Source: Bretschneidera sinensis
Taxonomy: Eukaryota > Streptophyta > Magnoliopsida > Brassicales > Akaniaceae
Assembly (NCBI GenBank): GCA_023935145.1
Contig: CM043700.1
Coordinates: 138,280,328 to 138,344,327 of the forward strand
Length of the DNA: 64,000 nucleotides
Direction of reading: 5' to 3'
Shown: positions 12,033-24,000 of the stretch, piece by piece
How the letters are laid out: each line of letters begins with the position of its first letter
Position numbering within the stretch: the stretch's first letter is position 1
Program-made: the position numbers and the translations under genes
The notes under the pieces: generated by a model
Database searches by the model: none
Seen by the model: only the letters and a program-made list of their open reading frames with translations
What the model was told of the DNA's origin: nothing

Positions 12033-15000
12033 GGTGTTTAACCATGAGCTCTGATACCATGTTAACAAGAAGAATTGAAAAGAATTATGTATTATTGTTT
12101 TATGATCTGAATACAATTCAATAGTCATATATATAGACTTATGAATATCAAATCTAATAGGATTAGGAAACATCAACTAGATATGATAGACATAAACTAG
12201 ATAAGATTTAGAAAACCTATTATGACACATAAATTCTCAATATAAACCTAAACAGGACTCTCAACAACACCTAACATAACAAACTTGGATATCAAGACCA
12301 TGATAGATAACCATTAATAAGCATCACCATAAATCCACTGTTTTTCACTCAATTTCTACTTCAGCTTTGTCACCACACCACTATTATTATTGGTTATCAA
12401 AATAAAGCCATGCAAACTTTTCCACTTCTCTTTTTCCTCAACATGTTTCAATCAAGAGAAAAGGGGCAGGAAGTGGAAATCATTTACAAGCACGAAAAAA
12501 AAATGTATGTATCCACTTGAAGAAACAAAGATAAGAAAGAAATCCACTGATAGGCAAGGCAATAAAGAAGATGACTGTTTAAATATGATCAGTTTAACAA
12601 AAAGAAAAGGAAATATGGGATCATTACATGAGAATAGTAGCCAAAATATCTACCTCCTTAAGAGAAAAGAAGAACGAAAAAAATTAGTTTTAACAACCTT
12701 GTGTATACAAATTATAGATTATTTACATTAAACTTGGGAGGAGCATGGCACCATGCACCATGCGAACACATGTAGAGTTTATAAAATCAAAATGATGAGC
12801 ATTTTTATGCTTACGTTTTCCTACATCACTTTTTAACAGAATCCTATCACTAAATGAAATTGCATTTATGAACATTTATTGATCCACAAGAAATATGCTA
12901 GAATGGGTATTGACCCTCCAATAGAATTAAGTATAGCAGGAGATGCAATTAGTGAGCAACAACAGGCTTCACACTTACAGAAAATAGCACTTCAAATACT
13001 AAAATCGTTTAAAATGGACAGGAGAGAATTGTTTGGTAACAAAGAAGCAAAGCATACAACTCCACATGCTTCCTTGACCAGCCAACGTATTCCAACTGTA
13101 ATTGGACATGAAATAGACATACTTGCGGAACCAGTTTTCTTTCTTCATGGTTTCCCAAACATTTCCTTTTGTTAATTAAAATGGTTTCAATGCATGACAG
13201 AAACCCTTGGTAAGTAATTGCATCTTCTATTACATTTTTGTTTTTAATCATACAGGTAGCTAGTGTTAATATAATTAAGGGTAAATGTTTCTGCTTTATA
13301 TGTAACTGAGCATGCAACTGAAATTTCAAGCCAGGCATATCCAGTGATGATAAGATCTCAAGATGGATAAGTAACTTCTACCATATAATTGTTATTAAAT
13401 TACTAAACAAGTGATTTTATATCAGTAATCCATTATTTAATTACAATGGTTGATGCCATGCTTTGCGACCTCCAAAGTTGATGATCAAGATTTATCAGTT
13501 CCATATTTTTGACGCAATCCAAAGTACTACTCCTTACAGATAGTTAAAAGTACTAAAGATCTCACATTTCTTTTAATTAAAACATAATACTGATAGATAA
13601 ATTTTCTGAATGATTCAGACGATACTGATGTTCTAAATCTGTGGAATGTGGTTATTGGTCAACCCATGTCCTTTTCTGAACCTGACCATCATTATCACTT
13701 CAAAATATTGAATATAATGTCAATGCAATCAAAACAAGGAATAAGGCCTCAAAGTAAGCTTACATATCCTGCTCATGCTCATTTGCTAGAGCAGTTTTGG
13801 CAATGCACAAGAATGCAGCATCGACATTGTAATCTTCCTTTGCTGATGTCTCGAAATAAGGTATATTACCCTTTGAAGCACACCAGTCGTTTGCTTTCTT
13901 CTCGGAGACCTGGACATATATATGACATAAAGCAAGATGTAGAAAAATGAGAAATTTTAGCCAACAATGCAACTATATACCCTTACCACTCGACTATTCC
14001 CGCCATCGATGTCAACCTTGTTTCCAAGCAAAATAAATGGGAATGTCCCAGGGTCAGATGGGTTTGCCTGGAGCACAATACGAACCATGTCAATCAGATA
14101 AGGAAAAAAGAGCATCTTGAAAAAAAAATAAAAAAAAAAAACAAATGATACAATTGCAAAGCATCAACCTAGAAAAGATAGGACACAAGAACGTCAAAAT
14201 CACACAATGATCTGATACCTATATTATAGACACCTATTGCAATGGAGGTTGAAACGTGCACTTAAAGCAGTTAAGTAATCAACAGTAGTATCAGTAGAGA
14301 CAACAATCATGTACATCATGTGCAAAGTAGATCACTTCGGCAATAAGAGTACATAACCGAGAAATCCGGTCATGCCCACAGGTAATAGAGAACTTTGTTT
14401 TATTAGTACCGTCTAATAGAAAACTGCCATCAATATTTGCCCAACTCAACCTCTCAAGACTAAGTTTAGTATTACAGTACACTGGACTACACTTAAGAGA
14501 TGGAGCGAACCCATATCACTGATTCAACCTATTTCTTGTTCAAGTCGACTTAGTTGGCCATAAACCTTGTACTTTAAGTCCAAGAGCATTTTGAGTCGAC
14601 CTAAAACCATATTGAGTCCACCTATTTGCACATGTTTAAATATTTAGGCGGGAACCTAATAAAGTCAGCCTAATCTATGTTTGAATCGACCTGTCTAATC
14701 AGAAACCTCAAATTCATAAGTGGAAACCAATTTGAGCCACCCTAAAAGCTAGATGAGTCAATCTAATATACAAGCAAGCTCTGTACTGTGCAAACACCGA
14801 GTTTGAGTCAATCTATTTCTTCATTAAGTCAACCCTCGGTCTTCATCCGTTAAGCCTTAACCCAATGAGTAGACCTTTTGTGCCAAATTGTAAAAAAATT
14901 AACTTTGTTAAAAAGAGAGCATAGTGCATTTGAAGCTCTTAAAAGGTTAGATCAGATCTAGAACGTCCAGAAATCATTGGAGACTTGAATAAAAACCTGA

Positions 15001-18000
15001 TAGCACATTTATAAAGTAGAAGTCATGAACATGCTCTAACTGCCAAAAACCATTAATGATTATGAATACAAACCTCATAGAGCATTTATGAATTAGAATT
15101 CATGCACATAAATGAGTGTTCTTTGAATTAAATGCTATCTTGAGCCTAGAGTTGAAAACTTTGTTTTAAGAAATTTAGCGCTTATTTGGGGAGGGTTTTC
15201 AAAAACCCTTTTCAATGTTCAAACGTTGAAAATCCTTTTCAAACTCCAGTTTAAATGTTTGGCAGCAGTTTTGCAAAATAGTTTTGTAAAACAGTTTTCT
15301 TAAAATTCAATGTTCAAACACTGATTTTAGAAAACTCCCAAATGAGGTTTTCAGTGTTCATTTTCATTTTTGAAACCCTAAAACACTGCTCTCAGCTCTC
15401 AGCTCATCTCGATCGAGTGTTCAGTGTTCCTCATCTCTCTCTCAGCACTCTCTTAACCCATCCTAGCTCTCTCTCTCTCTCAGTCCTTTCTCTCTCAAAC
15501 CCATCTGCTCTCTTCTCTCCCTCATCGATGACGAAATCCTCTGTTGCAACTATCACCATGAAAGTTGCTGCTACTTCTTCTTTATCTTCCTTTGTTTTTT
15601 CCATCTCCCAAAACCCTTTGTCATAGAATTCCAGTCCCTACCCAAACCCGTCGACCGGGTCAAGAGGTTACTCCACTACGCGAGCCTCCTCTCTCTGATG
15701 ATTGACTCAGCCCGGATTGACTCGAACCGGGTCATGGGGTGTACGACCCGGGTCTGGTTAGAGGCCAAGTATGGCAAAGATGGGAAGATGAGGTTTTTGG
15801 CGGACAGCGACTCGGATGTTAAGAGCTTGATAATGGTAATTTTAATTCGGTAAAATAGTAATAAATATTTTTTTTTCTTTTGATTTTTGAAGATTTTATT
15901 TCTGATTACGAATTATGGAAACTAAAGATTGATTTGTTGGAGATTTTATTCGATTTCATAGATCAATTAGGCAAGAAAAGTGTTGTGGCTAATCGAGTTT
16001 TCTTTCTCATGTGTCTGTTCTTGCTTTTGCATCGAAGTTTTTGAATTTCTTTTGATTTGTTTTATCATGTCGTGTTTCTATCTGTAAAGCTAGCGATTCA
16101 AGATTTGGGTATGCTCACTTGTCTCTGTTTTCCCTTCTTTTGTTTCAAACAATAATTTCTTTTTACAGTTTTTATTAATATAATTTGAGTTGTCGATGTT
16201 CTATTATACTATTTAATCTTCTTGATTTGTTTTTTTTAGTTTGATTTAGCAATTAATTAGTTGAATAAATAGGTTTCTGATCTTGGTATTGTGACATAAG
16301 TATTTGATTGGGTTCTGGACTAAATGTTTGGATTGCTTGTTTTATTGAGTGAATTATGTCTCGGTCTCTGATCAAGTTTTAGTGTTTGGTTGTGGAGTAT
16401 TAACTGCGTTGTATAAATATGAGCATAAGCGAGTTATTTAGTTATTAGCTATCTTAGATTCTTTAGGCTATAAAGTGATGATCTTGTTGCTCTATGACTT
16501 TGTGGGTTTTTCTAAATTTCAAGTTAAGCATGCAAGGACTATAAAGGTGGATGGTGGAGAAATGTATTGATGAGTAATATTATGATTGGTTTCTCCATTG
16601 GTGGCAGGCCATTGATATTTGCACAAGCTGCAAAACTTAGGAGGTTGGCAGCTGCTAAGGAAAAGGAACTTGCAAACTGTGAGTCTATTTGCAGTTGCAA
16701 TCATTTCCTAATAAACCATGGAATTGATTAATATATGTGTAGAAACTAATATGAGTCTGATTTATTGGACAATTTACTTGCTGCTTTGGATTTCATGGCA
16801 ACATATGAAGAATAGTCAAAGATAGACAGGGACAATTGTTATGATAATGGACTTTAATGTAGGATGTGATGATTAGGTTTTAAAAGTGTATGGTAGGGAT
16901 ATTCGTGATGGAAAAACAAAACTTGGAGATTTTGATGTAAGTGGGAGAGATGACTCCTCAAGGCGCAGGGTGAACCGGTCAAGATCCAGAAGGAAGGGAA
17001 GGATTTAGATATGAAAAAAGTACCGGATGGGAGGAAGTGTTCAGAAAAGTTCAATTCTGATGGTGTGACAATGGAAAGAGAGGATAATGATGACTGCTTC
17101 CAAGAATGCAGAATTGGAAGCAAAGATATCTCTGATCTGGTAAAGAAAGCAGTTAGAGCTGCTGAAGCCGAAGCTAGAGCTGCCAACGCACCTGCAGAAG
17201 CTGTCAAAGCAGCTGGTGATGCTGCTGCTGAAGTTGTCAAGAGTGCGGCTTTAGAAGTATGCAACATTACACTTTCTCTATATGTTTTTTTTCCTAATGA
17301 ACTTCATAGTTATTGAAGTCCTGCAGTTTTTAACGGTTTGCTACTCATATGTCAGGAATTTAAAGCTACTAACAATGAAGAAGCTGCAGTTTTGGCTGCT
17401 TCCATAGCAGCAGCTACTGTTATTGATGCTGCCAATGCAATTGAAGTTTCAAGGTTTGCATTTTTTATATTGTTATAAAAATATGACTTTTCTGGTTATA
17501 ATAACTGTTATTTTTTTGGCTTTATAGTTTAATACACCTCCTCGGTCGGTGACAGGAACACTAGCTGTGTTAGTGCTAATCCAATGAATCTAAGTACCAC
17601 GGAAGCAGAAATAATTGGGGATTTTGAAGATTATTTCATCCCAGATATTGAATCCCTTGCTCAGTTGAGAGAAAAATACTGCGTTCAGTGCCGTGAGACT
17701 TTAGGAGAATATGTTGAAGTCCTTGGCCCTGTACTACATGAAAAGGGGGTAGATGTCTGTCTTGCGCTATTGCAACGAAATTCCAAACATAAAGAAGCAT
17801 CAAAAGTTTCTACTCTATTGCCTGATGTGATGAAGCTAATTTGTGCTTTGACTGCTCACCGGAAATTTGCTGCATTGTTTGTGGATCGGGGTGGCATGCA
17901 GAAGCTGCTCGCTGTCCCAAGAGCCACTCAAATGTTTTTTGGTCTTTCTTCTTGCTTATTTACTATAAGTTCTCTTCAGGTAATGGAATATAGTGCTAAG

Positions 18001-21000
18001 GTGTTAGAACTTAACTCTTGCATGCTTTTCGACACTAACTTAAGTATTGTCTATACTATGATTTCTCACTTTCTAATATATTCTTTCAGGGGATTATGGA
18101 ACGTGTTTGCGTGCTTCCTTCAGATGCTGTCCACCAGGTGGTTGAGTTAGCTATCCAGCTGCTTGAGTGCCCCCAGGATCAAGCCAGAAAAAATGCAGCC
18201 TTATCTTTTGCTGCTGCATTTGTCTTCAGAGCCGTTCTTGATGCATTTGATGCTCAGGATGGTTTACAGAAATTACTTGGGCTTCTGAATGATGCTGCAT
18301 TAGTAAGATCTGGAGTAAATTCTGGGGCAGTAGGCCTCTTACTTTCATGGCTGTGGAATTTCTCAGGGATCATTTCAATGAAAAATTAGAGAATGATATT
18401 GTGCATGAAATTGCAAGCTTGTCAATAGAGAAAAAAGGATCTGCTTTACGAGAGGTGGCTTAGAACTGAATCTCATCTTGAATCTAACCAGTTTGATATG
18501 AAGATAGGCGTTATATCCATATTCAAAGCTTTCAGATGCTGCAGAAATTGGCAATTGTCTAGATTGGCTGATTTGCCTTTATGATGTTAGGATGGAAGTG
18601 AAGAAATTTTGTGATAGTAATTTTTGTTTGTTAAATTGAAGTCTAAATTGGCTGATTTGTCTTTATGACTATAATAAGCATTGATTAATTGCTCTAAGGA
18701 GTGCGTTATACCATAGACACCAACTTGTAATTTTCTTTAATGGGGAAAACGATAGATGCATAGTACTATATAGCATTCGTTCCACCCTTTTATGATTTAT
18801 TTTGGTTTAATATTGATTGTTGTTAGCCTATAAATTTTTTGATCAGAATCCGCTAATCCACTTAATAAACAAATCAAATTTGGTTTGTTTTGATTCGTTT
18901 CGATAATAACCATGATTTTAATATTATATGGTAATATACTCTGTATTATGTATATATATCTTTTTGTTTTTTTTATTAAAAGCGGTGAAGTATAAATATA
19001 ATTATACAATAATTGTTCTCATATTTGATTGATGATAAATAAAAAATACTAACATTTTAAAAATAAAATAATATTAATTATTTTCAAGTATTTGGTGTGT
19101 ACTTAAAAAATTATGTTTAGTAAATATGAGAAATAAAATTAATTTTAGATATTAAAATTTAAACTGAACACTGAAAACAATTACAAGAAGGTGTAATCCA
19201 AACAATTTTTTATTTTCAAAACAGTTTTCGAACACTGATTATCCAAACAATATTTCACTGAAAACTGTTTTGGAAACAGTTTTCGAATTACAGTTATCCA
19301 AACATGTTTTCATCGGAAAATTGTTTTCAAAAACTCTTTTCGAACACTGAAAACTGAAAACTAAAAACTAAAAAACTCTTTTCGAACACTGAAAACTGAA
19401 AACTAAAAACTCTTTTCGAACACTGAAAACTGAAAACTCTTTTCGAATACTGAAAACTGAAAACTGTTACCAAACATGCTCTTAGTGTTTCATTTGTATA
19501 TCTTTCCAAATTGGTAATCCTTGTTGTATCTCTTCAGTTTATCTTTGTAAAAGAGCTTTTGCAAGAAGGGCGGGAGATATTCCTGGGTGATTTGAGTATA
19601 TGGGATAAACACCGGTAAGTTTGAAAGAAACTCTTGTACTGGTGTTGAGCTAACTCCAGGTCAACTAGCTCAGTGTAATTTTCTCTTAGATAATGTATGA
19701 ACTCTCAAGGAAGTACCTTGGAGAGAGGACATAAACACCAGTTGGTGGCTGAACACCTGAACCTCTAAAAATCCAGTGTACATTCTCTCTCCCCTTATTC
19801 TCTTTACATTTATTGCAAGTAGTTTAGCAAATATTTTTTTCATCTGATATTTGGTCAATACTTATTGGCCTACTTCATTAATTATTCCATTGCTTTAATC
19901 ATGCATTAAGTGGGAAAAAATTTAGAACACTCAATTCACCCTCTCTTGAGTTGCCATACACCTAGAATTAACACCCTTAGAAATAATAAAGGTGAAGATT
20001 AAAAAAAAGTGTTGTAGAACACAGAATACAAGGGAATACTAGGAAAATGATACTGATATTAAGGGCATAAAGATAAGAGGAATCACCAAAACTTGTGCAA
20101 TTCCCCAATCTATGCCTAAGTTTAACATAAAATGGTGCTCATATTTATAGGCACAAAACATAAACATAAAAGGAAACCAAACAAACCCGTAAATAAAGTC
20201 TCTAATTTCCTAACCTAAAATATCACTATAATATATTCTGCCTTAATTACAAAACGTATCATATCTGTTGAGAAGTAGAATAGGGACAAAGAGAGGGAGA
20301 TGAGAGATTAAGAAGATATATTATAGAGTTATTATTATTGATGTTGTGTTATGTGAATAAACCAACAACCCAATATATAGACCTAAGATTATAAATTCTA
20401 TTAGGAATAGTTAACATAAACTAAGAAAGATTAGGAAATTTAACACATACCTAATTAGGAAACCTCTCAACAACACTCCTCAAGTTGAAGCATACCCATG
20501 CGCCAAATTGTTACAAATAAACTCAAACCAATAACAAACCTGATCCAATCTTAAACAAATAAATCCAAACTCATAAAAAGTCGGGGATCCACACCCACGA
20601 CAAACAGTTAGATCACCAAGTAGGCACCACCTAACAAGACAATGTCCGAGAACACCGGATAAACAAGACTTTGAATTTTTGTCTTGTTTTTACTAGCTTT
20701 GACTTTGACTTAAATGGGCTGCAATCAATGAGTCAAGAGAATAACAACATCAACATCACAGTTAAGAACTCTTCTTCAAAAACTTTAGAAACTCTTCTTC
20801 TTCTTTCTTCTTCTACTTCTTCATCAAGAAACAAGACCAGAAACACACAAATATATATATATTTTTAAATAGGTTTACCATGGGCTGAACATGGGTTGGA
20901 TCGAACCAAAACAGGGCAAAGGAGCAACAGACTTGGGTCGAGTCATACGGATCCGATTTAAAGGGTCAATGGGTTGCGAACCAGGTTGGATGAAATTGGA

Positions 21001-24000
21001 CATTGTACAGGTTCCAGAACAGATTGTCGGTTGTTGGGTTGTGTTCGCCGTCGCATGCACCTGATGGTGGTCTCCGATTACCGAGTTGACGCCGGAATTT
21101 CGCTAGAAAGCTGCTGGAATCATCGAGCAAAGCTGGGATTATTAGGTTTTGCTCACTTAGGTCAACGAAAACTATGGTAGTGGCTGCTGGTCATAAGGAT
21201 CGGTGGAAAGACAAATCAGAGATGAGGCTTTTTTTTAAGTGTTCGACTATTTTTCAGAGGATTCACGATGCGGGGATACCTGATCTAAATAGATCAAAGA
21301 GTTCATTCGAATGTTAGGTTTTTTTTTTGTGAATAGTGGCTGAGGAAGAAGATGAAGAATATAAGTTTTTTGGTTTTTTTATTTATTTATCAGAGACTAC
21401 CACCAGGGTCCAAACCATGGGCTCTATGTAGGTTAGGGACAAAGAGAGAGAGATGAGAGATTGAGAAGAAATATTATAGAGTTATTATTATTGATGTTGT
21501 GTTATGTTAATAAACCAACCACCCTATATATTGACCTAAAACTATAAATCCTGATACAAATAGTTAACATAATAGGAAATATAAACTAAGAAATATTAGG
21601 AAACCTAATACATATCTAATTAGGAAACCTCTCAACAATATCATTTAGACCTCAATATTTCATTTTCCATGCATCCTCCATCAAAAAGAGTGATGAAAAA
21701 AATGAGTACCCGTTTCAAAAGAGAAGAAAATGATGTGCAAGGTAATGTTGCCCCAACCCAGGTATTTAGGAGTAGGTTGAATTCTGATAAACAAACACCT
21801 GATCAGAAATAGCAACCACACTAGAAACCATCACCTGAGAACTAGATAGCACTGTTAGCCAGTAAAAGAGGATACAACTATAATTGTCACTATAAACCAC
21901 AGAGCAGAAGACCAATAAATCAATAGCTCATCGCCCAGCAAACAAGCAGTTAAATAAATGTAAGCATCTAAGAAAACACGCACCGAAAGTTGGTAAAAAA
22001 CCAGGAAGGCACTAATTACTAAAGAGGTCTGGCCTAAGCAAGCATCAAGGGTCTTCATCCTGAAATCTGGAAACTCTAGTTCAAATTACCAATCTCTTTC
22101 TACTTTCAGAAAATGCATTGGCAATCAAAACTATTCTTCCTCCACCAAAGCCTAAAATGACTTGCTTAAAAGCATAAATATTAACTGTGAACGAATATCT
22201 TTCATTCACTTAAAATGATACAGCCCCGTAGGGTTTAAATACACATAGTCAAGAAGTTATAGATCCTAGAAGTTAGGAATACCCTAACTGTAGATCCTAG
22301 AAAGTAGACAACCATATATTTTACAAAAGATATTTATAAAACAAACCCTTTGACTAATTCTCCTAACTACATCCAAGAATATCTCTAACAATCCCAACAC
22401 TCACCCTTCAAGCTGGTGAATAAGTATTCTGCATTCCCAGCTTGGAAATTGTTCCATGAAAGACCTTGCTGCTTAGCCCTTTAGTTAGTATATCCGCCAA
22501 TTGTTCTGTAGTCAAGACATAAGGAGTACAAACCAGTTCACTATCCAACTTTTCTTTAATAAAATTCCTATCAACTTCAATATGCTTTGTTCTATCATGC
22601 TGCACAGGATTATGTGCAATACTGATAGTTGACATGTTATCACAATAAAGTCGCATTGGACCACTCCTCTTGATCTTCAAATCATCCAGAATAATCTTCA
22701 ACCAAAGTATGTCACAATAAAGTCGCATTGGTCCACTCCTCTTGATCTTCAAATCATCCAAAATAATCTTCAACCAAAGTAGCTCACAAACGCCTAATGC
22801 CATTGCTCTGAACTCTGCTTCTGCACTTGATCTTGCTGCCACACTCTGCTTCTTACTTCTCCATGTCACCAGATTTCCTCCAATGAAAGTACAATAGCCA
22901 GATGTTGACCTTCTGTTCACTACTGATTCAGCATAGTCAGCATTTGTATATGCTTCCAAGACCAAACCTGAGTTCATTTTAAACAAAACACCTCTGCCTG
23001 GACTTCCTTTCAAGTAATGTAAAATCTGGTGTGCAGCCCGCAAATGAACTTCTCTTGGTGAAGTGCATAAACTGAATGACCATACTAACAACATAAGCTA
23101 TATCTGGCCTTGTGTGTGAGATGTAAATTAACTTCCCAACTAGTCTCTGGTACATCTCTCGGTCCACTGCAATGTCCTTAAGTGCCTCACCAAGTTTCTG
23201 ATTTGGATCAATAGGAACAATTGCTAGTTTACATCCTTGTTTTCCTGTTTCTTTCAACAAATCTGTCACATATTTTTGCTGAGAAATGAATATACCTTGC
23301 TGTGAATGTGCTACCTCAATCCTTAGAAAATATTTCAGCCTTCCCAACTCCTTAATCTCGAACTCTTTGGCTAAACAGACCTTCAATCTCTCCCTTTTTG
23401 CCTCATTATCACCAGTTATAATGATGTCATCAACGTATACAAGAAGAACAGTTACCTTTCCATCTTAAGAATGTTTAATAAACAAAGTATGATCACCTTG
23501 ACTTTGTTTGTATCCTAACTTCAACAACACTTTTACAAATCTCCCAAACCACGCCTTAGGAGACTGTTTCAAACCATAAAGAGCTTTCCTTAATCTCTCC
23601 CTTTTTGCCTCATTATCACCAGTTATAATGATGTCATCAACGTATACAAGAAGAACAGTTACCTTTCCATCTTAAGAATGTTTAATAAACAAAGTATGAT
23701 CACCTTGACTTTGTTTGTATCCTAACTTCAACAACACTTTTACAAATCTCCCAAACCACGCCTTAGGAGACTGTTTCAAACCATAAAGAGCTTTCCTTAA
23801 TCTGCAAGCCTTGTTAGCTCTTAATGCTCCCCCATAACTTGGTGGTATTCTCATATAAATTTTCTCTTCTAGATCTACGTGTAAAAATGCATTCTTCACA
23901 TCGAATTGTTGAAGAGGCCAATCAAAGTTTGCAGCTAGAGATAACAATACTCTTACTATATTCATCTTGGCCACAGGTGCAAAGGTCTCCTGATAATCAA

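Larger units (their letters stand above)
15180..19490. mobile_element. Gene-fragment-carrying non-autonomous DNA transposon (Pack-type)
   Basis: The left end (GCTTATTTGGGGAGGGTTTT near 15183) and the right end reverse complemented (GCATGTTTGGTAACAGTTTT near 19479) are related inverted termini. Both sides continue into GAAAAC/GTTTTC-rich subterminal sequence, with tandem CTTTTCGAACACTGAAAAC copies at 19330-19480. Between them are fragments of at least two unrelated host genes in the same orientation (15.5-15.8 kb and 16.9-18.3 kb). Sequence at about 19050-19160 matches in reverse complement the interior of a short element at 41.2-41.3 kb. This is the structure expected of Pack-MULE or similar capture elements. 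No convincing target duplication was found, so superfamily and exact ends are uncertain. Confidence 0.6.

Noticed and set aside
11982..12176. Open frame rich in Ile-Tyr repeats
   Set aside because: Translation of an (AT)n microsatellite within an LTR element.
15342..15626. Open frame upstream of and including the QS transit region, starting at 15342
   Set aside because: The upstream part is a CT-rich leader translated by chance; only the part from the ATG at 15528 resembles a plastid transit peptide.
16854..17267. 137-residue Ala/Ser-rich open frame on the minus strand
   Set aside because: Antisense of the Ala/Glu-rich helix region of the DCAF1 fragment.
19330..19480. Regularly spaced short repeats resembling a CRISPR array
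   Set aside because: Plant nuclear context, spacers absent or themselves repetitive; better explained as transposon subterminal repeats.
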